DNA from: CAYOSU01 sp964406735
Lineage (GTDB): Bacteria > Bacillota > Clostridia > Christensenellales > CAMQZB01
Direction: 5' to 3'
Length of the DNA stretch: 64,000 nucleotides
Assembly: GCA_964406735.1 (NCBI GenBank)
Contig: CAYOSU010000001.1
Coordinates: 186,001-250,000 of the forward strand
The notes under the pieces are model-generated. The model saw only the letters and a program-made list of their open reading frames with translations. It ran no database searches and had not been told where the DNA came from. The position numbers were made by a program, and so were the translations under genes. Shown one piece after another: positions 16,153 through 24,956 of the stretch. How positions within the stretch are numbered: the stretch's first letter is position 1; each line of letters begins with the position of its first letter.

Positions 16153-17442
16153 ATGAAATTCGAAACCGAAAATATTGAATTCAAGTCTCAAGTTACAGAC
16201 GAATTATATAAGGAAGTCATCGCATTTGCAAATACGGATGGTGGTGTTATCTACATTGGAATCGATAACGAAGGGAACGCTGTCGGCATAGATAATGTCG
16301 ATGAAAATTATACACGCATTACAAATGGCATTCGTGATGCTATTATGCCCGATGTAACAATGTTTGTAAAATACACTATTCAAGAGAATCGTGTGGTACG
16401 CATCACCGTGGGAGAGGGCTCGTATAAGCCCTACTATCTCAAATCCAAAGGCTTGAAGCCAAGCGGTGTGTTCGTTCGTCAAGGTACATCCTCTGTGTCG
16501 GCATCTCCCGAACAGATCAGAGCGATGATCAAGGAATCGGATGGCTACACTTTTGAAAGTATGCGTTCTATGGAACAGGAACTTACGTTCAAGAGTGCAA
16601 AAGAAGCGTTTAAACGATATAACATTGAATTTTCAAAGACAAAATATCGCACGCTTGGTATCACGATGCAGGGCGATGAACTTTACAGCAATCTTGCGCT
16701 CATTATCTCAGATCAATGCACACATACCACGAAGGTGGCTGTTTTTGCTGACGAAGAAAATACTAAGTTCCGTGATAGCAAAGAATTTGGTGGCTCAATA
16801 TTCGAGCAGCTTGACAGCACTTATGCTTACCTTGCTCTTTGTAATAAAACCGTAGCAACCTTCAAAGGACTTGAACGAATCGAAAAGGTTGACTACCCCG
16901 AGGAAGCTTTGCGCGAGGCATTGCTTAATGCTCTCGTACACCGTGATTACAGCTTCAGCGGTAGTATTATTATCAATGTCAACGATAAGGAAATGGAGTT
17001 TATCTCTATCGGAGGTCTATTGCCCGGACTCTCTCCCGATGATATTCGCAGTGGTATTTCCCAGCCGAGAAATAAGAATCTTGCCGATATTTTCCATCGT
17101 CTGCATTTGATCGAATCTTACGGTACAGGTATTCGTAAGATATACAACTTGTACGCAAACTGCTCCGAGCAACCGAGAATAGAGGTAACCTCAAATACCT
17201 TCAAAATTATTCTGCCTAATATGAATCGTGCTACCACAAAAGAAAGTGCAACGGTTGTTACGGCACAGATGCAGAAGATACTTGACTATATCGAGGACAA
17301 TGGGCGTATCACCGATTCGGAGATACAAGAACTGCTTGACCTCAAAAAGACACGTGCCTTCACGCTGGCAAAGCAGATGCGTGACGAGGGATTGATCAAT
17401 GTTGTTGGTCGTGGCGCGGAAAAGAGATATATAAAACCCTAA
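16153..17442 (+). CDS. AlbA_2 (Schlafen-like) / HATPase domain protein of a restriction locus
   Basis: A 429-residue protein. Residues 1-115 form the AlbA_2 / divergent AAA_4 domain (ENIEFKSQV, then EVIAFANTDGGVIYIGIDNEG); the middle has an HSP90-type ATP-binding segment (YPEEALREALLNALVHRDYS, then ESYGTGIRKI); the last 60 residues are a winged helix (ILDYIEDNGRITDSEIQELLDL). Such proteins often accompany type I restriction loci and are thought to regulate transcription or sense nucleic acid. ATG 16153 has a GGAGGAA site; the frame runs upstream to 15985 but across the promoter. The hsdM-hsdR scar follows 72 bp later. Confidence 0.82.
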   Translation: MKFETENIEFKSQVTDELYKEVIAFANTDGGVIYIGIDNEGNAVGIDNVDENYTRITNGIRDAIMPDVTMFVKYTIQENRVVRITVGEGSYKPYYLKSKGLKPSGVFVRQGTSSVSASPEQIRAMIKESDGYTFESMRSMEQELTFKSAKEAFKRYNIEFSKTKYRTLGITMQGDELYSNLALIISDQCTHTTKVAVFADEENTKFRDSKEFGGSIFEQLDSTYAYLALCNKTVATFKGLERIEKVDYPEEALREALLNALVHRDYSFSGSIIINVNDKEMEFISIGGLLPGLSPDDIRSGISQPRNKNLADIFHRLHLIESYGTGIRKIYNLYANCSEQPRIEVTSNTFKIILPNMNRATTKESATVVTAQMQKILDYIEDNGRITDSEIQELLDLKKTRAFTLAKQMRDEGLINVVGRGAEKRYIKP

Positions 17443-17514
17443 ATGCTACCTGCAGAATGACTCAATAAGTGACTGGATCAATATTTGGAAGTTTTAAGTT
17501 AAGGAGAAAGGAAA

Positions 17515-17830
17515 ATGGCAGATATCAAGAGAGATGCAGAGCGTGAAGAACTCTTCAGAACAATATATGATCGAGTAGCGTTCTTTCGTTGCCGAACAGC
17601 GAGAAGCGGATCTTCAGCAGATCATTGCGGAAGAAAAACTAAAGCCTGAAGAAACACGAAAGTTTATCGAAACCGCATTCCGTGACGGATCTGTCAAGAC
17701 GACAGGCGCGGATATCGATAAGCTAATGCCGCCAATGACTCGTTTTGGAGGCGGCAACCGTGCCGAAAAGAAGCAAGGCATCATCACTAAACTGCTTGGA
17801 TTCTTTGAAAAATATTTTGGTATTGGGTAA
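17515..17830 (+). pseudogene. Deletion scar of a type I restriction-modification locus: hsdM start fused out of frame to hsdR end
   Basis: From ATG 17515, behind an AAGGAGAAAGG site, the first 17 codons (MADIKRDAEREELFRTI) match the conserved N-terminus of HsdM methyltransferases. A shift to the next frame then opens at 17579 and reads VAEQREADLQQIIAEEKL, KPEETRKFIETAFRDG, then a PPMTRF patch, to TAA 17828-17830, which is the conserved C-terminal tail of HsdR. Everything between (most of hsdM, all hsdS, most of hsdR; normally several kb) is missing, and a TAG at 17576 breaks the second frame. The system is dead; only the AlbA-type gene survives. Confidence 0.78.
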
Positions 17831-17894
17831 AACGCTTTTTCTGCCTGTGTCCTCGTATGATGGCAAACAAAACGCAAAAAGACAATTAATAATG

Positions 17895-17927
17895 AAAAGG
17901 ATGGTTCATCGCGAGCCATCCTTTTTC
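17895..17927 (+). terminator. Terminator of the former hsd operon
   Basis: AAAAGGATGGTT pairs with AGCCATCCTTTT across a 7-base loop (17895-17906 with 17914-17925), ending in a T run. Confidence 0.85.
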
Positions 17928-17992
17928 TGTCGTATAAGTCCGTCTTATTTTTTCTAAACCGGTACTTGGGTAATATGAGTACGCATCTTTTT

Positions 17993-18017
17993 ATGCACCG
18001 AAAGGTGCATTTTTTGT
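17993..18017 (+). terminator. Second hairpin with T tract
   Basis: ATGCACC-GAAA-GGTGCAT, a 7-bp stem with a GNRA loop, followed by TTTTTGTTTTT. It could end readthrough or an unseen short transcript. Confidence 0.7.
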
Positions 18018-18276
18018 TTTTGAGGGCGAGTTTTGTAAACAAACTGTAAATCATTTCTTAAAACGGGGGGTCAAAAGCCCGATTTTATGGGTATAAGTGA
18101 GAAACATTTTTTTAACAAGGGATGAGCTTATGTGATTTTTTTGTCCTATTAAGCAAGGAATGTTTTTATGTAAAACGAGTAACGGCGGTTATATATTTCA
18201 TTACTATTTGAAGCTATATTGGAAGAAAGAATAAAAATATTTTCAAAATACAACGATAAATTTTTTTTAAAACCTA
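18018..18276. other. AT-rich intergenic sequence
   Basis: Between the terminators and the tctC promoter no gene, repeat or RNA fold is recognised. Confidence 0.5.
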
Positions 18277-18305
18277 TTGACAATGGGTGATATATGTGTT
18301 ATATT
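18277..18305 (+). promoter_or_regulatory. Promoter of the tctCBA-sulfatase operon
   Basis: A perfect TTGACA (18277-18282), a 17-bp spacer and TATATT (18300-18305). Confidence 0.75.
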
Positions 18306-18310
18306 CTATT

Positions 18311-18361
18311 TAGCGTTATCGTACACGCTAAATTTACCAAAATCGGCGTTAGCAATAACGC
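18311..18361. promoter_or_regulatory. Two palindromic operator candidates downstream of the tctC promoter
   Basis: TAGCGT-N8-ACGCTA (18311-18330) and GCGTTA-GCAA-TAACGC (18346-18361) share the half-site TAGCGTTA. They lie from +1 onward, where repressor binding blocks transcription. The LacI-type regulator encoded inside the operon at 22931 is the obvious candidate ligand-responsive repressor. Confidence 0.6.
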
Positions 18362-18383
18362 TAGACAATATTGGAGGAGAAAA

Positions 18384-19364
18384 ATGAAAAAAGCAACAGC
18401 ATTATTGGTAGTAATGGTACTTTTGCTCTCCGCATTCTGCTTTTCCGGATGCGAACAGGGACAAAAGGATGTAAAGATCGATCAGGACATTACGATGTAC
18501 GTAACCGTTAAGGTAGGCGGTGCATTGGACGTCAGAGCAAGGATCATGGCAGATTACCTCAGCAAAGAACTCGGAGTTAACGTAACGGTTGAAAACGTAC
18601 CGGGAGCAGGTGGTCTTACGTGTGCAACGCAGATGATAACGAACAAGAAAGGAGATTACGACCTTATGTTCACTGCAGCATCAACGTTTACGGCAGGACC
18701 TGTATTTGAAGAAACTTGTCTTTATACGATAGATAATTTTACCGTTTTGGGCGCAGTAGACGTTGAAGAGTTCGGATTGTTTATTTGCCCTGCAAAGAGC
18801 GGCTTCAATTCTTTTGACGACGTAGTTGCTTACGGAAAGTCGAATGAGCTTATCTTCGGTTGCGGCGGTATCGCAAACGTAACGTATCTTTATCAGGCGG
18901 CTTTGTATAAAGGATTGGGATTGAATTACAATACTCTTATTCACAACGGCGGAATAGAAGGTATCACGAACTGTATGGGTGGTCATAACAAGATCACGAT
19001 GTGCGGACTTGAAACTGCAAGATCTTATGTTGAAAACGGCGATATCGTTCCCGTTCTTACTTTCAACGACACGGATTATACTGGATATGACGGCTACGTA
19101 GTACCTTCTGTTAAGAAGTACTTGAACAAAGATGAAAACGTATACCGTTCTTTGATGGAGATCGTATGTCTTTCCGACGTAGAGGACGAGTATAAAGCCG
19201 TATTGCAGGAAGCAGTTGCTAAATGTCTCGCAAATCCTGAATGTGTTGCAGAGCTCGAAGGAATCGGCTTAAATTATGTCCCCGATATGACTCCTGAAGA
19301 AGCTACTACTTACATCAAAAACGAATACAATACGTTGAAAAAGTTTGTAGAGCAATTGTCTTAA
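18384..19364 (+). CDS. tctC: Tripartite tricarboxylate transporter substrate-binding lipoprotein (TctC/Bug family)
   Basis: A 326-residue lipoprotein: signal to about residue 23 with a lipobox ending CFSGC, then the Bug fold with GGALDVRARIMADYLSKELG, VENVPGAGGLTCATQMI and a late PEEATTYIKNEY helix. Bug proteins capture carboxylates such as citrate, glutarate or aromatic acids for TctAB. ATG 18384 follows a TGGAGGAGA site; the open frame reaches back to 18294 but across the promoter. First gene of the operon with tctB and tctA. The use of this transporter beside sulfatases points to a substrate with a carboxylate. Confidence 0.88.
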   Translation: MKKATALLVVMVLLLSAFCFSGCEQGQKDVKIDQDITMYVTVKVGGALDVRARIMADYLSKELGVNVTVENVPGAGGLTCATQMITNKKGDYDLMFTAASTFTAGPVFEETCLYTIDNFTVLGAVDVEEFGLFICPAKSGFNSFDDVVAYGKSNELIFGCGGIANVTYLYQAALYKGLGLNYNTLIHNGGIEGITNCMGGHNKITMCGLETARSYVENGDIVPVLTFNDTDYTGYDGYVVPSVKKYLNKDENVYRSLMEIVCLSDVEDEYKAVLQEAVAKCLANPECVAELEGIGLNYVPDMTPEEATTYIKNEYNTLKKFVEQLS

Positions 19365-19451
19365 GAAAAAGCTGGATTCGAGGATCGAGGGTAAGGGAGA
19401 GTATTCTCCCTTCCCCTTATTAATTTAAAACTTATAAATCGAGGAAATGAT

Positions 19452-19916
19452 ATGAAAACTGTTAAAATTAAAACAAATCTCATATTCGGAATTATCGCTA
19501 TAATATGCGCAGTCGTATTATGGTATTTAATCCCCTCTCAAGTGCCTGCGTCTAAAGTAGCAACGGAGCATATAAACGGCTCTTTTATGCCTAAGCTTAT
19601 GGCGGTGCTTATGTGCATTTGCGGAGTTATCGGTATAATAAAAAGTCTTTTGCTTAAAGACGAGGACGTAAAGGAAATTACGATAAATATAGAATCAAAG
19701 AACTGGATATATCTTTGCTTTATCGTTGCGTACGGATTGCTGGCAAGATATTTCAGTTTCCTTATTGCAAGTGTAATGTTCGGCGTAGGGTCGCTATACT
19801 TTATGAAGTGTAAGGACGTAAAGAAATATATAATCGTCGTTGTAGTTATCGTTGCAGTATGCTTGATATTCAAGTTTGGACTCAAGGTAAAATTCGGTGG
19901 AGTTTTCGGGGTGTAA
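19452..19916 (+). CDS. tctB: Tripartite tricarboxylate transporter small membrane subunit
   Basis: A 154-residue protein with four predicted helices and a charged central loop (KSLLLKDEDVKEITINIE), the usual TctB architecture. TctB is poorly conserved, so position between tctC and tctA is the main evidence. AGGAAATGAT precedes the ATG; tctA starts 1 bp after its stop. Confidence 0.85.
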   Translation: MKTVKIKTNLIFGIIAIICAVVLWYLIPSQVPASKVATEHINGSFMPKLMAVLMCICGVIGIIKSLLLKDEDVKEITINIESKNWIYLCFIVAYGLLARYFSFLIASVMFGVGSLYFMKCKDVKKYIIVVVVIVAVCLIFKFGLKVKFGGVFGV

Positions 19917-19917
19917 T

Positions 19918-21435
19918 ATGTGGGAATTAATATTTCAAGGATTTTTGAATTGTATTACTATTGACACCATACTTTTGATAATAGCTGGCGTACTCGTCGG
20001 AATCATATTCGGAGCGATCCCTGGCCTTTCTGGAACGCTTGGCATAATTTTGTTTTTGCCGTTGACGAGGGCGTTGGATCTTATCAATTCAGTTATATTC
20101 CTGTCTGGAATATTCATCGGCGGCGAATTTGGCGGCACGATATCTGCGATATTGATAGGAACGCCGGGAACGAACTCGGCAGTCTGTACTATGATCGAGG
20201 GTTATCCTCTTGCAAAACAAGGACATGCGAGACGAGCGCTTATGATGGCGTTGGGCGCATCGACAGTCGGTGGAATGCTTTCGGCATTTTCATTACTATT
20301 CTTAGCTCCGACGCTTGCTAAATATACGCTTGAGTTTGGCGCACCGGAGTTCTTTGCGATTGCAGTATTTGGACTCTCGATCATTGCATCCGTATCAGGG
20401 AAGAGCATAGAGAAAGGATTGTTTGCCGGTGCTGTCGGTATAGTGTTGTCGCTCGTAGGCTTGGATTCTGTAAGCGGAACGACGAGATTTGTATTCGGAA
20501 ACATCAATCTATATAGGGGCTTGGAACTTGTAGCTTTGTTGACTGGTTTGTTTGCGTTATCAAGCATAATAGAAAAGGTCGGTGACTTCTTTAAGCCTGA
20601 TAAAGCTTATGAAGAAGAGATGAAGCTAGATAAAAAGGATAAGCTTCCGTTCAAGGATTTCATAAAATATAAATGGTCTCTCTTAATGGGCTCTATTATT
20701 GGTATCATTATAGGTATCGTTCCGGGCATTGGTACGGGTGTAGCAAGCTTTTTAGCTTATGATACATCAAAGAGAACTTCAAAGCATCCCGAAGAGTACG
20801 GTAAGGGCTCTTACGAAGGTATAGCGGCGGTTGAGAGTTCTAACAACGGCGTTACGGCTGCATCTTTGATTCCGTTGTTAACATTGGGGCTTCCCGGCTC
20901 TCCGTCAGCTGCGGTACTTATCGGAGCGTTCACAATGAACGGATTGACTGTTGGACCGCTTCTTTTCAAGGAACAGGGGCTTGTAATATATACGATCATG
21001 GTTGGAATCGTTCTTGCCAATATCGTAATGTTCGTCGAAGGCAGATTCCTTTCGGGAACTATGGCGAAGATAACAAAAGTTCCTAACGACGTTCTCGTTC
21101 CGCTTCTTATGGTCGTTTGCGCTGCAGGTGCGATGTCCGTCAACAACAGCGGTTTCGATCTTATGGTATTCATCGTTGCGGGAATTATTGGATATGCGTT
21201 GTCGTTATTGAAAGTTCCTCTCGTTCCAGTTGTTATCGGCTTTGTGCTTGGAAATACGATGGATAGTAACCTTAGAAAGGGGTTAGTTATGACAGGTGGA
21301 GATTTTTGGGCATTTGTAACGAGACCTATCACTGCAGTTATTTTGCTCATAACGATAGCGGTGCTCGTATACTCGTCGATAAAGGAAGTTATCAGGAAAA
21401 GAAAAAACAAGGTAAATATATTGGATAATGAATAA
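19918..21435 (+). CDS. tctA: Tripartite tricarboxylate transporter large permease
   Basis: A 505-residue, roughly 12-helix permease with the TctA signatures: GIIFGAIPGLSGTLGIILFLP near the start, GGEFGGTISAILIGTPG, and the mirrored IGIVPGIGTGVASFLAYD and LTLGLPGSPSAAVL. It moves the TctC-delivered anion using an ion gradient. ATG 19918 is preferred; the frame reaches back into tctB. The following sulfatase gene starts 8 bp inside its end. Confidence 0.92.
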   Translation: MWELIFQGFLNCITIDTILLIIAGVLVGIIFGAIPGLSGTLGIILFLPLTRALDLINSVIFLSGIFIGGEFGGTISAILIGTPGTNSAVCTMIEGYPLAKQGHARRALMMALGASTVGGMLSAFSLLFLAPTLAKYTLEFGAPEFFAIAVFGLSIIASVSGKSIEKGLFAGAVGIVLSLVGLDSVSGTTRFVFGNINLYRGLELVALLTGLFALSSIIEKVGDFFKPDKAYEEEMKLDKKDKLPFKDFIKYKWSLLMGSIIGIIIGIVPGIGTGVASFLAYDTSKRTSKHPEEYGKGSYEGIAAVESSNNGVTAASLIPLLTLGLPGSPSAAVLIGAFTMNGLTVGPLLFKEQGLVIYTIMVGIVLANIVMFVEGRFLSGTMAKITKVPNDVLVPLLMVVCAAGAMSVNNSGFDLMVFIVAGIIGYALSLLKVPLVPVVIGFVLGNTMDSNLRKGLVMTGGDFWAFVTRPITAVILLITIAVLVYSSIKEVIRKRKNKVNILDNE

Positions 21436-22909
21436 TAATATAAAGCAATTTAATAAAGATGGATATGAGGTCTTGATTTATATAAGCGACCAGCATACTG
21501 CCGATTGTGCAGGGTTCATGGGAGACCCGATCGTCAGAACCCCCAATCTTGATGCGATCGCAAAAGGTAGCTATGTATTCACGAGAGCTTATACGTCATG
21601 CCCGTTATGTGTCCCCGCTCGAGCGTCTTTTATGACTTCTCGTGTCCCATCCAACATTAATGTTTTCGACAACTCGAGTGATTTCTTGTCGGGCGAGCCG
21701 ACGTTTGCGCATACACATGCGCTTAAAGGCTACGAGACTAATCTAATTGGCAGAATGCATTTTGTCGGCATGGACTTCAATCACGGCTTTATGAGACGTA
21801 TCGGAAAGGATATGACCTCGAGCTATTGGGGAATGCCTTCTGAATTCAGGGAGGATCTTGGTGATTTCGGCAGATCCTTATATCAGAAGCATTGCCTTGA
21901 GGTCGTAGGAAGCGGCGATTCTCCTGTTTTGTCGTACGACAGAGAGATGGTGGCGCTTGCGGAAAAATTCTATGATGAGGATTATGAAAAGCCGCAGATG
22001 ACGGTTGTTGGAACGTATGCTCCTCACTTCCCGTATGTAGCTGCAGAAGATAAAATGGCGTATTATAGGGAGTACTTTACAAAGAATTACGAGGATGAGT
22101 ACGAGGATTTCGGACTTCCTCCCGTAAAGGCAAAGATCCAAAAAACGACTAAGGAAGACATCATTGAACTTCGTGCTGCATACTACGCGATGGTCGAGAC
22201 GATGGATGAGCAGATCGGCAGGGTATACGATAAATACACTGCATACTTAAAGAGAAATAAGCGTAAAGGTATATTCATCTATATGTCGGATCACGGAGAC
22301 CAACTCGGGTGTAAGGGAATATACGGGAAACAGACCTTTTTTGAGAAGTCTGCGCAAATACCTTTCATAATGAAGATCGACGACTTTGAAGGCGGCACGA
22401 TAGAATCTCCTGTCAGCATCATGGATATAGCACCAACGCTTTGTGAAATTAACGGAACGGAAAAGCTTCCGTTGGCGGAAGGTGTTTCGTTTGCGGCGCT
22501 CATTACAAGTGGTGAGGAGGATAAGTCGCGTTATGCGATCTCAGAGTATTACGATAGCCAAATTGCTGAATGTGTAAGAGGCTATATGGTCGTATGCGAC
22601 GGGTATAAACTTATAACCTACGTTGGTTATGAAGATAGAGACCTGTTGTTTGACTTGCGTAATGATAAATTAGAGAAAAAAAACTTGTCACATTCCGAGC
22701 CGATGGTGTATAATAAATTAAAAGCTATACTTGCTTCAGATTGCAGACTTTCAGATCATACGAAACAGTATTTAGACGGCAAAAAGAATCATAAGTTGCT
22801 TGACAAAGTAGGAAATAGCCAACAATATCTTAACGAATACACCTACTCTCCGCCCAAAGAATCGAGATACATAAGTAGTAGTTGTAAAAGACCGGAAAGG
22901 GAGTGGTAG
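21428..22909 (+). CDS. Cys-type sulfatase
   Basis: A 493-residue alkaline-phosphatase superfamily enzyme. The metal site starts with YISDQH (residues 18-23), the formylglycine motif is C61-V-P-A-R65, and a second metal motif is MSDHGDQLG. Cys-type sulfatases in anaerobes are activated by radical-SAM maturases and hydrolyse sulfate esters. No signal peptide is present, so it acts in the cytoplasm after uptake, which fits translational coupling to tctA. It is distinct from the sulfatases at 24943, 40431 and 51329. Confidence 0.9.
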   Translation: MNNNIKQFNKDGYEVLIYISDQHTADCAGFMGDPIVRTPNLDAIAKGSYVFTRAYTSCPLCVPARASFMTSRVPSNINVFDNSSDFLSGEPTFAHTHALKGYETNLIGRMHFVGMDFNHGFMRRIGKDMTSSYWGMPSEFREDLGDFGRSLYQKHCLEVVGSGDSPVLSYDREMVALAEKFYDEDYEKPQMTVVGTYAPHFPYVAAEDKMAYYREYFTKNYEDEYEDFGLPPVKAKIQKTTKEDIIELRAAYYAMVETMDEQIGRVYDKYTAYLKRNKRKGIFIYMSDHGDQLGCKGIYGKQTFFEKSAQIPFIMKIDDFEGGTIESPVSIMDIAPTLCEINGTEKLPLAEGVSFAALITSGEEDKSRYAISEYYDSQIAECVRGYMVVCDGYKLITYVGYEDRDLLFDLRNDKLEKKNLSHSEPMVYNKLKAILASDCRLSDHTKQYLDGKKNHKLLDKVGNSQQYLNEYTYSPPKESRYISSSCKRPEREW

Positions 22910-22930
22910 TCAATTCGTCGGAGGAATGCC

Positions 22931-23965
22931 GTGAACAAGATTACTATCAGAGAGATCGCAGAAAAAGCAAACGTGTCGATAGGCACGGTGGACAGAGTTT
23001 TGCATAATAGAGGCAAGGTAAAAGAATCTACGAAGAAGCTGATCGAACAGATCTGTTCTGAATACGGTTACGAGTCTAATATTATTGGCAAAGCAATGTC
23101 GATGCAAAAAAAAGAAAGTGTCGTTGCGGTAGTGATCAATTCGAGCAATCGTAATGTCTTTTCTGCCATAATCCACGAGGGGGTGGAAAAGAGAGCCAAA
23201 GAAGTTTCCGATTTTAATGTTCGGTTCGAATATTACGATATCTACGAAAACTCTGTATCGGAAATGAGCGACATTCTTGATGTAGTATACGAAAAGGACA
23301 TCTCGGGGCTTATTATTAAGCCCTTGGATAGCCCGATAATAAAATATAAGCTTGGGAAGTTTGTTGACGTAAAAAAGATACCCGTGGTTACTTGTACCTC
23401 TGAAATAGATTGTGTTAATAATATCTGTTACGTTGGACAGAATCACGAAAAACTTGGAAGATTGATGGCGAATGCTCTTTGTAAGATCTCACACGATGAG
23501 ATTATGAAGATAATAATCGTTGTAGGACCTCTGTCAAGTGCTGCGAGAAGAAATAAGCTTGAGGGCTTTATGCGTTATCTCGAAGAGTCTGGAAGGAAGT
23601 ATGAGATCTGCAATATTTGTGAAGTCTCATATGACGATGACGAGACGTATGAAATAACAAGCGGCTTATTGGAAAGATACTCGGATGCGAACGCAATTTA
23701 TGTGCATTCGCCGCAATTAGATCCTTGTATAAGGGCCATTGCGGATTTTGGAAAATTCAAGGGGCTTCGCTTCTCGTTTGGGCATTCTTCATACGTTAAA
23801 GACTACATAACCAAAGGGCTTATTGACTTTGCGATCTACGAAGATCCGTTTAATCAAGGTTATATCGCGGCAGATGTGATGTTTAATTATTTACTGTACG
23901 GCGATGCTCCTGAAAAAAAGAAGCACATCTTGGACGGAATAATTGCGATTGAAGAAAACTGTTGA
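22931..23965 (+). CDS. LacI family transcriptional regulator
   Basis: A 344-residue regulator starting at GTG behind CGGAGGAATGCC. Residues 3-50 form the LacI helix-turn-helix (TIREIAEKANVSIGTVDRVLHNRGKV), and the rest is a periplasmic-binding-like type 1 domain (VAVVINSSNRNVFSAIIHEG). The SIGTVDRVLHNRG hinge variant occurs in regulators of inositol or sugar-acid genes. Located inside the operon, it is likely autoregulated and binds the palindromes at 18311-18361. Confidence 0.88.
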   Translation: MNKITIREIAEKANVSIGTVDRVLHNRGKVKESTKKLIEQICSEYGYESNIIGKAMSMQKKESVVAVVINSSNRNVFSAIIHEGVEKRAKEVSDFNVRFEYYDIYENSVSEMSDILDVVYEKDISGLIIKPLDSPIIKYKLGKFVDVKKIPVVTCTSEIDCVNNICYVGQNHEKLGRLMANALCKISHDEIMKIIIVVGPLSSAARRNKLEGFMRYLEESGRKYEICNICEVSYDDDETYEITSGLLERYSDANAIYVHSPQLDPCIRAIADFGKFKGLRFSFGHSSYVKDYITKGLIDFAIYEDPFNQGYIAADVMFNYLLYGDAPEKKKHILDGIIAIEENC

Positions 23966-23969
23966 AACG

Positions 23970-24956
23970 ATGAACGAAAAAATTAAAGAAATAAAATCGG
24001 AGTTTATTAGTATCATCCCACAATCAAAAGTGGAAGATAGTGGTAAACTCCTTTCTTTTAAGGTAATAACAAAAGATGGAATAGAGTTTAGTGTTGAAGC
24101 TGGTAGGTGCTTGGATATTTCCGATTACAAGTATCAAGGTAATACTATAAGTTACAATGCGCCCATTGGAGTAAGAAGCGGAAATTTTTTCGACTATTCC
24201 GAAAATAGTTTTGCAGACAATATGTTTTTCGGGTTGCTTACTACTTGCGGTCTGGAAAATGCAGGTCCGCAGAGCGTATGTAAAGGGAACTTTTACTCTC
24301 AACATGGAAGCATAAACAACTGCGAAGCAGAAGATGTAAAAGCGTTCCTTTCCGATGGCGGAAGGGAAGCGTATATATGCGGCGATGTTCGCGATAAGAG
24401 GTTTGGTAAGCACAAATTCGTTTTGAAAAGAACGATAAGCTATAATTACGATGAGAGGGAACTTACGGTTGAAGATATTGTAGAAAATCGCGGTAAGCGA
24501 GATCAGATATGCTTAATGTATCATTACAATTTTGGCGTACCGTTTCTGTCTGAAAAGTGTAATGTGGATATTTCAAATGTTTCTGCAAGACCAAAAAACG
24601 AAAATGCTGCCTCGGAGATGTGGAGAATGAAAGAAATTCTCCTGCCTGACGTCAATAATAAGCCGCAAGTTTTTTATCTTGGGTTTGAACGTGAAAACAT
24701 GCATACGGCAAGTATAACGAATGAAGAGATGAAACTTAGAGTTACTCTTTCATTTGCTGATGATGGACTTCCTAAAATGGACTTGTGGAAGAACTTAAGA
24801 CCTGAAAGATACGTTCTCTCGTTTGAACCGTGCAACGCTTATCCTTACGGGAGGGAGAGACAACGGCTTCTTGGTGAGGCTGAGTATCTAGAAGAAGGGG
24901 AAAGTCGCAAATATACAACGAAGATAAAATTGGAGGACTATAATGAAAAGACCTAA
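23970..24956 (+). CDS. DUF4432 family protein (aldose 1-epimerase-like)
   Basis: A 328-residue protein of the galactose-mutarotase-like beta-sandwich superfamily. Family features are VEAGRCLDISDYKYQG, GLLTTCGLENAG, and the histidine-containing LMYHYNFGVPFL, with RPERYVLSFEPCNAYPYGRERQR near the end. It probably acts as an epimerase or lyase-like enzyme on a sugar released inside the cell. The ribosome site is weak (GAAG), and the 5' end is 4 bp past the LacI stop, so coupling is likely. It overlaps the next sulfatase gene by 14 bp. Confidence 0.78.
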   Translation: MNEKIKEIKSEFISIIPQSKVEDSGKLLSFKVITKDGIEFSVEAGRCLDISDYKYQGNTISYNAPIGVRSGNFFDYSENSFADNMFFGLLTTCGLENAGPQSVCKGNFYSQHGSINNCEAEDVKAFLSDGGREAYICGDVRDKRFGKHKFVLKRTISYNYDERELTVEDIVENRGKRDQICLMYHYNFGVPFLSEKCNVDISNVSARPKNENAASEMWRMKEILLPDVNNKPQVFYLGFERENMHTASITNEEMKLRVTLSFADDGLPKMDLWKNLRPERYVLSFEPCNAYPYGRERQRLLGEAEYLEEGESRKYTTKIKLEDYNEKT

